From NCBI RefSeq assembly GCF_900182785.1, contig NZ_FXTS01000002.1:1-64000 (forward strand): a DNA stretch of 64,000 nt, given 5' to 3'. This DNA is from Oceanospirillum linum (GTDB taxonomy: Bacteria; Pseudomonadota; Gammaproteobacteria; Pseudomonadales; Halomonadaceae). Every line of letters starts with the position of its first letter. Position 1 is the first letter of the stretch. The notes below the pieces were generated by a model that saw only the letters and a list, made by a program, of their open reading frames with translations, was not told where the DNA came from and did not search any database. Positions 7,514-15,435 of this stretch are shown here, piece by piece. The position numbers were made by a program, and so were the translations under genes.

Positions 7514-9514
7514 TTAGTATTCACTCAGGGCTTTCAGGTGATGGATTGCGTCCACTTCTTCATCGATCTCCTCCAACTGTTGTGCCAGGCTGTTCATATT
7601 AGCAATATTGGCGCTGACCTCTTCTCCGGTCTGGGTGGAAGATGTGACCATATTGTGAATATCCTCGCTCAGCTCTGCAGAGCCTGAGGCGATCTCTTCA
7701 ACAAACTGGCTGGTTCGGTCGATAGTGCCCTTAATGCTGATAATAGAACCGGAAACATTGCCGATTGTTTTTCCGGTTTCGTCGACACTCTTTTGGGTGT
7801 TCTGTGACAGGTTGCGTACTTCGTCTGCCACGACAGCAAACCCCCGGCCTGCATCTCCGGCCCGTGCTGCTTCAATGGCCGCGTTCAGTGCCAGCAGGCT
7901 TGTTTGGTCGGCAATATTAGAAATGACACTTAGAACGGTGGTTACTTCTTCAGCGTTATTCTGTAATACATCCACATCAGAGCGTAGCTGTATCCGGTCT
8001 GACTCCTGTTCGAGAATCAGGTTGTTGAAATGATCAAAGCGCTGCTGAATATTGCTCAGTACATCCCGCGAGCTTGCAGTGTATTCCTGCAAAGAGTCAA
8101 AGCCGCCTATGATGGATTTTACCAGAGGTTTGTATTCTGCCATCCGGTCGATCAGCAGGGCTTGTAGCTGGTTGATTTGGCGTAAACTGTTCAGTCGGGA
8201 TTCCATAAAGTACATACGGAAGTGGCTGTAGTACTGTGGGAAATTATCCGCGTATTCATCGCGGAAAGAGGCTCCCTCCGGTAACTGATAAAAGAAAACT
8301 GCAGTCAGGGTCTGATTCATATGCACACCGAGCAGCTCGCCAAAAGTGGAAAACCCGGCAGTTGGGATCTGTTTGAAAGTATTCAGGCGATCCAGATCCG
8401 GCCCATTATTAAGGCGGCGCAAAATACAGTCGTTAGCCAGCATTGCAACGGGCTGGGGTTTCTCAGCGGAAAATTTCCGGTAGGCCTGATCCGTTTGGTC
8501 GGTAAAGCTACCAGCCTTGACCAGGTGTAGTTTGTCGCCAAAATGCAGATCGCAAAAGAAGGTAACGGTTTCGGTTGCCTGATTAATATCTGCTACCGAA
8601 CGTATAAAGAGTTCATCGCCGATATCAACGCCAAAAGAGTATCCGACCAGATGGTGGTCCAGAGCTTCAGGCTGGCAGCGGAAGTGATCACATAGCACCT
8701 GAACCAGAGAAAGAGCCTTATGCTCACCATCACGCATTACCGATTGTACTGTTCGGGTGTGAACATCTGCTTCGATAACGGTGAAATGAGTGCCGGTTTT
8801 CTGGAAATTATGGCTTTTGAATATGCCATATCGGGTTTCAGGGCTGAGTTTACAAAAAAGAATTAGAGCCTGACCATCAACAACCTGTTGGCCGTCGAAT
8901 ACTGCCGCTTGTTTAAAGTCCAGCTTGCCACCCGCTGAGCCGCCAACAAAGTAGCAGGGGAGTTTGTTGCTGGAGTAAAGCGCCTGCATAAAGAAGTTTT
9001 CGCTGGCAGTCACGCCATCAAAAAAGGTTAAAGCCAGTGTATCCCGCGCCTGCACATCAAAGGGCAGACTGATGCGTTGGATTTCCTGCTCAATTTTTTC
9101 TGTACGTTGTTGTTCGTTTATCTGAGGCTCACCGCGTTTTATGTCATCGCAATGCAACTTCACCGTGCGTAGTTCCAGAGCGCTAAACAGCTGATGACTG
9201 AAGCTCTGCAGCACGATATTGTCCCATTGCTCATCGGCCTTATGATATAAGCTGCCACCACAGGAGCTGAGCTCCCCGGCGGTCATGACCGCAATAAAGT
9301 GTTGGGCAAAGGGGAGAGATTGTTTCAAAGCTCGGGCAGTCTGCTCAAAAGGCAGCCAGGGAGAGATAAAGGCCATTACAAGTGCAGCTTGTCCATCATG
9401 AAAAGCCAAGGGTTGAAGCTGCTGAGGGCTTATCTGGTTATGGTGCAGCTGGGCAACCTTCACCGGTGACTCACTTTGCTCTTTGTCGAGGGTGGTCTTT
9501 TTTTTCCAGAACAT
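7514..9514 (-). CDS. cytoplasmic methyl-accepting chemotaxis protein with FIST sensor domain
   Basis: A 666-residue chemoreceptor without a transmembrane segment. The N-terminal half (about 40-400) matches the FIST_N/FIST_C sensory pair, with features such as FVGGSAGGKLDF and VGYSFGVDIGDELFIRSV. FIST domains are proposed to bind small ligands such as amino acids. The C-terminal part is an MCP signalling hairpin with the conserved tip ISNIADQTSLLALNAAIEAA (about 565-585) and then GRGFAVVADEVR. No CheR-tethering pentapeptide is present. Start chosen at ATG 9514 (MFWKKK): GGAG lies 7 bases upstream, whereas the frame's first ATG at 9619 adds 35 residues that look noncoding. Its location in an amine island suggests an amine- or amino-acid-related cytoplasmic signal (inference). 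Confidence 0.85.
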   Translation of the reverse strand: MFWKKKTTLDKEQSESPVKVAQLHHNQISPQQLQPLAFHDGQAALVMAFISPWLPFEQTARALKQSLPFAQHFIAVMTAGELSSCGGSLYHKADEQWDNIVLQSFSHQLFSALELRTVKLHCDDIKRGEPQINEQQRTEKIEQEIQRISLPFDVQARDTLALTFFDGVTASENFFMQALYSSNKLPCYFVGGSAGGKLDFKQAAVFDGQQVVDGQALILFCKLSPETRYGIFKSHNFQKTGTHFTVIEADVHTRTVQSVMRDGEHKALSLVQVLCDHFRCQPEALDHHLVGYSFGVDIGDELFIRSVADINQATETVTFFCDLHFGDKLHLVKAGSFTDQTDQAYRKFSAEKPQPVAMLANDCILRRLNNGPDLDRLNTFKQIPTAGFSTFGELLGVHMNQTLTAVFFYQLPEGASFRDEYADNFPQYYSHFRMYFMESRLNSLRQINQLQALLIDRMAEYKPLVKSIIGGFDSLQEYTASSRDVLSNIQQRFDHFNNLILEQESDRIQLRSDVDVLQNNAEEVTTVLSVISNIADQTSLLALNAAIEAARAGDAGRGFAVVADEVRNLSQNTQKSVDETGKTIGNVSGSIISIKGTIDRTSQFVEEIASGSAELSEDIHNMVTSSTQTGEEVSANIANMNSLAQQLEEIDEEVDAIHHLKALSEY

Positions 9515-9748
9515 AGTTCGCTCCATTCGGTGTGTCTTGGTCTTTGCGCCGACAGCTGGTTTTAAAAAGATACACTTATAATGTGTAAATGAAAGACGTG
9601 GATCGCTTGGGCTGTACATTCGTAAAATGAATGTAATACTTAATATACGGAATGAGAGTAGTAATCAACAGCTTTTAATGCCGTTTTGGTTTGATGGTGA
9701 TTCAGGTCCGATGATGCGAAGAGGAGGGGCGTTCTGTTTAAGGAATAG

Positions 9749-9761
9749 CCCCCAAGTGTAT
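9749..9761 (+). promoter_or_regulatory. CCCCCAAGTGTAT motif near chemoreceptor gene 1
   Basis: The exact 13-mer CCCCCAAGTGTAT is found again at 22068-22080 upstream of the second chemoreceptor gene, and a close variant lies at 57517-57530 just before the third. Here it lies upstream of the minus-strand FIST receptor gene but in the opposite orientation. The function is unknown. Confidence 0.35.
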
Positions 9762-9812
9762 TTTACGGTTTGTAGACGTTAACAGCCTGCATCATACCCA
9801 GGTCTTCGTGGG

Positions 9813-10319
9813 TTAGATTTGCTCGACTTCAATCAGCCGGGTTCTCACCGAGAGAGCGTTGATCGCAATACCATGAATCATAGCATCAGCCGTTGTGCAG
9901 GCGTTCTTAAGTACGGTTACCTGATAGGGCTCTGCCATTTTAGACAGAGCGGTATGGGTGATGCAGTTTTGCGTCATCATACCGCAGAGCAGAAGTTCGC
10001 TGGCCTTGAGTTCTGACAAAAGGGTTGCAAGGTGCGTTTGCTCAAAGCTGTCAGCAAAGTGCTTAGTGATTACCGGTGCGCTGGGGGCCAGCTTTTGAAT
10101 CTCCGGGTGGATCTCTGAACCCACGGTTTCCGGGTTAAAAAAGGGGCTATTCTCGGTACCTTCATGGCGGACCAGAATAACCGGAATTAATTTTTCATTA
10201 GCGGTTCTGATCGCCTGTTTCATTTTTTCCAGTACAGGCCCAGTGTTCCAAAGTGGATACTTACCCTCGGGGAAGTAGTCGTTTTGAGGATCAATTACTA
10301 AAAGTACCTGATCAGCCAT
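9813..10319 (-). CDS. isochorismatase-family cysteine hydrolase
   Basis: A 168-residue hydrolase with the family catalytic triad visible: Asp10 in VIDPQNDYF, Lys86 in ITKHFADSF and Cys119 in GMMTQNCITH. Family members cleave nicotinamide, carbamoyl-sarcosine, isochorismate or related amides and ethers, and the substrate is not clear here. The start at 10319 (MADQVLL) is preferred over 10331 because GGAG stands 6 bases before it and overlaps the other ATG. It is divergent from a GlxA-type regulator, a frequent pairing for cysteine hydrolases, so that regulator probably controls it. Confidence 0.85.
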   Translation of the reverse strand: MADQVLLVIDPQNDYFPEGKYPLWNTGPVLEKMKQAIRTANEKLIPVILVRHEGTENSPFFNPETVGSEIHPEIQKLAPSAPVITKHFADSFEQTHLATLLSELKASELLLCGMMTQNCITHTALSKMAEPYQVTVLKNACTTADAMIHGIAINALSVRTRLIEVEQI

Positions 10320-10487
10320 GGGTGTCTCCATAGGTTGTTGTTTCTAAGTGCTTATTCATCAGTGAATCTGACCATCACAGTTTAAGGGTTGATAATTCAT
10401 GTGATTAGTGTCTGAATTGACAAATTTAAGGGTAAATACGACATTTTAGTGTTTGCCTTTCTTTATGATTCAGAATCAGGAGTTGCT

Positions 10488-11453
10488 ATGACCCAGGCAA
10501 ATAGACCCAGGCCGGTATCCGTGGCAATAGTGGCTTATCCGGATAGTCTTAAATCTGCTGTCTACGGGCTGGAGGAGTTATTTATTCTTGCCAATCGGGT
10601 GGTTGGTGAGCTGGGTCAGTCCATTTGCTTCCAGCCCGAGGTGCTCTATTTTGACGGTGATAGCTTTGCTACTGAATCTTTGTTGCAGACGCTTTATCAG
10701 ATTGTCATTTTGCCACCGGGGCAGCGCAGCGAGTTTTACCTGCAGCCACCACAGGCCCTGACCGAGTGGGTTCAGTATCAGGCTGAGAACACCAGCGGTT
10801 TGATCTGTTCGGCTTGTGCCGGGAGTTTCATCCTTGCCGCCAGCGGGCTTTTACACCGTAAGCGAGCAACTACTCACTGGGCATTTGAGTCTCTATTCCG
10901 CAGGCAGTTTCCGGATGTGCAGCTGGATCTGGATCAGATTCTGGTGGCGGAGGGGTCACTGTTGACCGCGGGCGGTATGATGTCCTGGTTGGATCTGGGG
11001 TTTGAAGTGATCTCACGTTTTACTGAACCCGGAGTTGTGCCTTTATTGGGTAAATATCTGGTAGTGGATACCGGGCGCAGGGCGCAGAGTTTTTACCGGC
11101 GTTTCCGGCCAGATTTGCAGCATGGGGATGAGGTGATTGTGTCTGCTCAGGAAAAGATTGCTGAGCAGTTTCCGACATTACCCTCGGTTTCAGAGCTTGC
11201 CGGGCTGGTACATCTTGGTGAGCGTACTCTGCTTCGCCGTTTCGAGAAGGCCACCGGACACAAACCGAAAAACTATATGCAGCGTTTTGCTATTCAAAAG
11301 GCCTGTGATCTGCTGGAAGAGAGTCGAGCCCCCTTTGAAAGCATTGCCCGTAAGGTGGGTTATGATGATGCCGGTGCCTGCCGTAAATTGTTTGTCCGCA
11401 TTATGGGGCTGACACCGGGAGAGTTCCGGCAGCGGTTCAGGGAGTCACCGTAG
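10488..11453 (+). CDS. GlxA-family AraC-type transcriptional regulator
   Basis: A 321-residue regulator with an N-terminal DJ-1/PfpI-like domain (about 10-185) that contains the nucleophile-elbow-like segment ICSACAGSFILAASGLL. The C-terminal AraC double helix-turn-helix spans about 215-315 and ends in the typical YDDAGACRKLFVRIMGLTPGEFRQRF. AGGAG at 10478-10482 supports the ATG at 10488; the frame's first ATG lies 13 codons further upstream. Members of this group sense amine-derived or amide compounds (for example arginine, carnitine or glycine betaine regulators). It probably activates the divergent hydrolase gene. Confidence 0.88.
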   Translation: MTQANRPRPVSVAIVAYPDSLKSAVYGLEELFILANRVVGELGQSICFQPEVLYFDGDSFATESLLQTLYQIVILPPGQRSEFYLQPPQALTEWVQYQAENTSGLICSACAGSFILAASGLLHRKRATTHWAFESLFRRQFPDVQLDLDQILVAEGSLLTAGGMMSWLDLGFEVISRFTEPGVVPLLGKYLVVDTGRRAQSFYRRFRPDLQHGDEVIVSAQEKIAEQFPTLPSVSELAGLVHLGERTLLRRFEKATGHKPKNYMQRFAIQKACDLLEESRAPFESIARKVGYDDAGACRKLFVRIMGLTPGEFRQRFRESP

Positions 11454-11527
11454 ACGGATAGCAGAAAACGTCCGGTTTTGCTGCGCTTTTCAGGTCTGGT
11501 GATCCATATCAGGCCAGAGTGACTCTG

Positions 11528-12337
11528 TTATCCGTTTTCAAGGCTATTCAGATGACTTAAGAAAAGTGTGAAAATTTCAGACTGAGTTGAGGTGTTCAGG
11601 CGGCTGTGAATATTCTTACGATGCACTTTAACGGTGCCGACACTGATGCTGAGAAGATCTGCTATCGCCTTGGATGAGTGTCCCTGAAGAATAAGCCCCA
11701 GAATCTCTTGCTCACGCTGGGTCAGCACGCCACTGGCAAAGGTCTTTAGTGCCTGTTTGAGAGGGCCTTCTGATTTCTCATATTTTACAAATTCACCGGA
11801 TTGCGCCTGCCAGAACTGCTGAATCAGTGCCTCAATGACCGGAAAGATACTTTTAAGCCGGTTCAGCTCAGCACGGGTGATAGTACCCAGAGCTGATTTG
11901 CGCCCCAGGGCGATAGCACAGGTTGTATGCTGGCTCAGAGGGATGGTCATATTGACTTCATCCACCAGATCAAACTTGCGGTAGCAGGACTGGTAATACT
12001 CTGTCTGATCAAAGGAGTCCAGAGCGATATCGACCAGTCGTGATACGTTTGCCCCTGGGCCGTTCTGAATACTGTTAAACAAAGGATCAAGAATATAGGC
12101 TTTATCGATATAGGCTTTGAGGGTCGGGCTGTGTTCTGCCGGATCTTTCGGGTGCAGAATGATGGGTTTAAAAGACTTTTTGTAGGTGACCACTAAGATG
12201 GTATCAAAATTACAGTGATTGCTGAGCACCTCTTCCAGCACGGGCATAAAACTGGGGACTTTAATATGGTTAATCAGGGATGCGATATCCCGGGCGCAGT
12301 GGGCAGTAATAAGCTCCGGATGAGTTTTTGTTTGCAT
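11528..12337 (-). CDS. LuxR-family transcriptional regulator (solo)
   Basis: The C-terminal GerE/LuxR helix-turn-helix is clear: LTQREQEILGLILQGHSSKAIADLLSIS followed by VGTVKVHRKNIHSRL (about residues 205-260). The N-terminal 190 residues do not match an autoinducer-binding domain I can recognise. The start is uncertain: ATG 12337 gives a compact N-terminus and has GGAG 11 bases away, and ATG 12430 would add 31 low-complexity residues with no ribosome-binding site. It lies downstream of spuC on the same strand, behind a terminator. It could control the neighbouring amine genes, but no partner luxI is present. Confidence 0.78.
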   Translation of the reverse strand: MQTKTHPELITAHCARDIASLINHIKVPSFMPVLEEVLSNHCNFDTILVVTYKKSFKPIILHPKDPAEHSPTLKAYIDKAYILDPLFNSIQNGPGANVSRLVDIALDSFDQTEYYQSCYRKFDLVDEVNMTIPLSQHTTCAIALGRKSALGTITRAELNRLKSIFPVIEALIQQFWQAQSGEFVKYEKSEGPLKQALKTFASGVLTQREQEILGLILQGHSSKAIADLLSISVGTVKVHRKNIHSRLNTSTQSEIFTLFLSHLNSLENG

Positions 12338-12500
12338 GGTGACTGATGCTCCGGTGGCTGATGCGGTTTTTGGCGTTGATACTGAGGCTATATAACGCCT
12401 GATTATCCGGTTTGACTGAAGTAATTGCATGTTTTTATTATTGTTTTGGTGTGATCTTCTCAGATCAGAGAAAGGTAGCAGATGCTGTAATCATCTGAGA

Positions 12501-12535
12501 AAGGTCACCGGCATTCGGGCTTTCGGTGACCTTTT
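12501..12535 (-). terminator. terminator after spuC
   Basis: Stem AAGGTCACCG / CGGTGACCTT with a 13-base loop. It has T-rich flanks on both strands and stands between spuC and the LuxR gene. Confidence 0.75.
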
Positions 12536-12553
12536 TCAGCTTGCCCTGCAGGC

Positions 12554-13930
12554 TTATAGTTGATTAATGGATTCCAGTGTCAGGTCAAGGCAGTACTTTG
12601 TTTTTTCACACAACTCATCCACTTCAGCATGGGTAATCACCAGAGGTGGAGACATCACCATGCGGCTGCCCACGGCGCGGATAATCAGGCCGTTGTTGAA
12701 GCAATGCTCGCGGCAGATATAGCCGACATCAATATCAGACGGGAACTGCTCTTTAGTGGTTTTATCTTTCATCAGGGCAAAACCTGCGATCAGACCAACA
12801 CCGTCAATAGTACCCACCAGAGGGTGATCCTGCAGGGTTTCGCGTAGTTTTTTCTGCAGGTAAGGGCCAATATCCTTGGCAACATACTCAACAATATTTT
12901 CTTTCTTCATCAGTTCGATGTTTGCCAGAGCAACCGCTGCTGCCGCCGGATGACCCGAATAGGTAAAGCCATGGTTAAAGTCTTCACCCATTGTCTCCAG
13001 AGCATCAGCAACGCGATCGCCAACCGCTACGGCGGAGATCGGCAGGTAGCCGGAGGAGAGGCCTTTCGCCATAGAGATCAGATCCGGCTCAATGCCCAGA
13101 GTTTGACTGCCAAACCAGCTGCCGGTACGGCCAAAGCCACAGATAACCTCATCCGTAACCAGAAGGATGTCGTATTTTTTACAGATCTTCTGGATCTCTG
13201 CCCAGTAATTTGCCGGTGGTACAATAACACCGCCAGCGCCCTGAATCGGCTCACCGATAAAGGCCGCCACGTTATCCGGGCCCACCTGAAGAATACGCTC
13301 CTCAAGTGCCTTAGCGCAGGCCAGGCCGAATGCCTCTTCGGTCATATCGCCACCTTCACCATACCAGTATGGCTGACGGATGTGCTCAATGCCCCCCACC
13401 ATCGGCATGCCCTGTTTGTGCATACCGCTCATTCCACCCAGACTTGCGCCCCCCAGAGTGCTGCCGTGGTAACCATTTTCACGGCCAATCAGAGTGTTTT
13501 TATAGGGCTTACCCTGAGTAACCCAGTAAGTGCGCACCATGCGGATAATCGTGTCGATCGCTTCTGAGCCGGAGTTGGCGAAGAAGATACGGTTCAGATC
13601 ACCGGGTGTCACGTCAGCAATGGCCTGAGCCAACTTGGCGACCGGCAGGTGAGTGGTCTGGAAAAAGGTGTTGTAAAAGGGCAGCGTTTTCATCTGCTCA
13701 TACGCGGCATCAATAAGTTCCTGGCGACCATAGCCCATGTTTACACACCAAAGACCGGCCATACCGTCCAGCATTTTCTGGCCTTCACTATCCCAAAGGT
13801 AAACACCTTCTGCTTTGGTGATAACGCGTGCACCTTTTTGGTTCAATGCGCCGGTGTCGGTAAATGGGTGCAGGTGGTGTTTTGCATCCAGTGCCTGCCA
13901 CGCTTGAGTGTTGTTGTTTTCAGCAGCCAT
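12554..13930 (-). CDS. spuC: putrescine-pyruvate type omega-aminotransferase (SpuC-like)
   Basis: A class-III PLP aminotransferase of 458 residues. The cofactor Lys is at about 289 in SMAKGLSSGYLPISA, the pyridine-nitrogen Asp at 260 in LLVTDEVICGFGRTG, and the phosphate-binding segment NSGSEAID is near 119-126. The N-terminus (HHLHPFTDTGALNQKGARVI) is typical of the SpuC/putrescine-pyruvate transaminase branch, which converts putrescine plus pyruvate to 4-aminobutyraldehyde and alanine. Several GTGATCAC operators lie in its 400-base upstream region. It is divergent in control from puuA1, with the GntR gene between. Monoamine or diamine substrates other than putrescine remain possible. Confidence 0.88.
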   Translation of the reverse strand: MAAENNNTQAWQALDAKHHLHPFTDTGALNQKGARVITKAEGVYLWDSEGQKMLDGMAGLWCVNMGYGRQELIDAAYEQMKTLPFYNTFFQTTHLPVAKLAQAIADVTPGDLNRIFFANSGSEAIDTIIRMVRTYWVTQGKPYKNTLIGRENGYHGSTLGGASLGGMSGMHKQGMPMVGGIEHIRQPYWYGEGGDMTEEAFGLACAKALEERILQVGPDNVAAFIGEPIQGAGGVIVPPANYWAEIQKICKKYDILLVTDEVICGFGRTGSWFGSQTLGIEPDLISMAKGLSSGYLPISAVAVGDRVADALETMGEDFNHGFTYSGHPAAAAVALANIELMKKENIVEYVAKDIGPYLQKKLRETLQDHPLVGTIDGVGLIAGFALMKDKTTKEQFPSDIDVGYICREHCFNNGLIIRAVGSRMVMSPPLVITHAEVDELCEKTKYCLDLTLESINQL

Positions 13931-14036
13931 TTGCTAATCCTCTGGTTGGTTGCGCCTATGCTAATGTCCGATATTGTTTGATTCAGCCTGTTGAGTAAGC
14001 GCTGTGTGTCTTATCAAAGCCATTTTTTATAGGTCA

Positions 14037-14230
14037 TTTGTGATCAGGTTATAACGTACTGTCTCAGTCGTTATCGTCATTGTGGTTTCATTTTGTGATC
14101 ACAAAAAAGAAAAGTCAAATGATCATGTGGAATATTTTGATCACAAAGCGGCAGGATATGATCATACTTTTGATTTTTAAGGGCTATTTTCTTGTTGTTC
14201 AGCACTGCGTTTTGTGAGGTGTGATCACGA
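14037..14230 (-). promoter_or_regulatory. operator cluster TTTGTGATCACAAA upstream of spuC
   Basis: Within the 408-base gap before spuC there are a half-perfect copy TTTGTGATCA (14037-14046), a perfect 16-base palindrome TTTTGTGATCACAAAA (14091-14106), TTTTGATCACAAA (14135-14147) and TGTGATCACGA (14220-14230), plus weaker GATCAT sites near 14120 and 14160. Spacings of about 44-85 bases suggest multiple occupancy. They are likely bound by the GntR protein encoded next door (inference). Confidence 0.6.
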
Positions 14231-14338
14231 AATCTGAAGAGAGGGAGCCGTCAGGGCAGGGAGGCGGGTTAGTCCGTTAGGCAGCAGAAGCTGTACCCGC
14301 CCAGGTTGGCAGTGGGGCTGCGTTGGTTCTGTTCTATT

Positions 14339-15049
14339 CTATTCGGCCCCTGACTGTTCAATAAAGTTGTAAAGCAGCTCCGGTGTCCCTGCAAATGCAA
14401 AGCCCTCACGGATATCTGATGCAATGGCCATCTGAAGAGCCAGGGCATCTTTTTTATTGATCGCTTCAAGGGCTTCATTGTGCCGGTCAATGGTGTAGTG
14501 CTCCTTCAGGCGTGAGTTGGCCAGCTTCATGAAAGGGCCAAGCTGTAACCAAAGGCTCTCGATCAGCGGCAGGGTCACCTGATGAGGGTTTGCGGTATAG
14601 AGACAGCGATGAAAGCGCTGGTTACGTACCGTGATTTGTTCAAGATCCCCCTTGTCCTGCGCGTCGTCAATATCCTTGTCCAGGGCGATCAGCTGCGCAC
14701 GTTTATCTTTGTCGATATAGGGTAGCGCCCGCGCAGCAGCGTGAGACTCCAGAGTGATTCGGGCCTCGCACAGTTCACTGAATTTCATGGCGGTCATCTT
14801 TGGCACCATAACCCGGCGATTTCCCTGAATCTCCAGAGCATTCTCTGCTGCCAGCTGGCGCAGAGCTTCCCGAACCGGCATTGGGCTGACATCCAGTATC
14901 GCTGCCAGTTCACGTATGGTCAGCGCCCGGCCAGGGAGTATCTGGCCGTTCATGACGGCGTTGCGCAAGGTGGAATATACCCACTGGGTGATAGTTACAG
15001 CTTCGTCGCGCTTGGTTAATGTGATTTGTATCGGTGATTTTTTGTCCAT
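14339..15049 (-). CDS. GntR-family (FadR/FCD subgroup) regulator of the polyamine locus
   Basis: A 236-residue regulator. The N-terminal winged helix-turn-helix (about 20-85) contains LTIRELAAILDVSPMPVREALRQL, characteristic of GntR. The rest is the all-helical FCD ligand-binding domain, with metal-ligand-type residues in ARITLESHAA, RNQRFHRCLY and DRHNEAL. FCD regulators bind carboxylic or amine-derived metabolites and usually repress. The gene sits between spuC and puuA1, whose upstream regions carry the palindromes described here. Autoregulation is likely, because palindromes lie 135-230 bases upstream of its own start. The effector is unknown; putrescine or gamma-glutamylputrescine are guesses. 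Confidence 0.85.
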   Translation of the reverse strand: MDKKSPIQITLTKRDEAVTITQWVYSTLRNAVMNGQILPGRALTIRELAAILDVSPMPVREALRQLAAENALEIQGNRRVMVPKMTAMKFSELCEARITLESHAAARALPYIDKDKRAQLIALDKDIDDAQDKGDLEQITVRNQRFHRCLYTANPHQVTLPLIESLWLQLGPFMKLANSRLKEHYTIDRHNEALEAINKKDALALQMAIASDIREGFAFAGTPELLYNFIEQSGAE

Positions 15050-15181
15050 TATTCGGCCGCCTGATCCCGTGTTTGTTTAAGACACTGTATATTTTTTGTT
15101 GTTTTAGACGTTGATTCGGTCTTTGCTCCGTAACTTTTGACCTGCAGTGCAGGGTATCACAATTAAGGTGCATTCCCTGGC

Positions 15182-15280
15182 TTGTGATCACCAAAATGGT
15201 GCGGTTAAAAATCTTTAACCGGATGGATTGACCGGGTTATTTATTTGTGATCATATCATTAACAGTAAATGTGATCACAA
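15182..15280 (+). promoter_or_regulatory. operator cluster between the GntR gene and puuA1
   Basis: Three copies of the palindrome lie in the 386-base divergent gap: TTGTGATCACCAAA (15182-15195, core 15184-15191), TTTGTGATCATA (15244-15255) and ATGTGATCACAAAT (core 15271-15278). A separate inverted repeat GGTTAAA / TTTAACC is at 15203-15220. The position suits control of both puuA1 and the GntR gene. Confidence 0.6.
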
Positions 15281-15435
15281 ATAAATAAAGTTTTCCTGAT
15301 TCGGGTCACGCTATGGCGTCAAAGCACTTCCGGTATCAGGTGGTAGCAAGGCTTCAATTTTTTTGTCCGGCTGATTCCGATGCAAGAAGTATGACGGCTG
15401 GCACATTTCGCAAAGTTTTATAAGAGAGATAGAAA

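Noticed and set aside
10488..11453. GlxA-type regulator as the QHNDH activator QhpR
   Set aside because: It is 24 kb from the qhp genes and paired with a cysteine hydrolase; no evidence links it to qhpA.
12950..13567. A 205-codon frame antisense to spuC, and similar frames antisense to qhpD (37739-38350), qhpB (39412-40236), puuA2 (49046-49771) and puuA1 (15745-16371)
   Set aside because: All are shadows of well-supported genes with catalytic motifs on the opposite strand.
14091..14106. CRP site reading of TGTGATCACA
   Set aside because: A CRP site needs six bases between TGTGA and TCACA; here the halves share the centre, so a GntR-type palindrome fits better.
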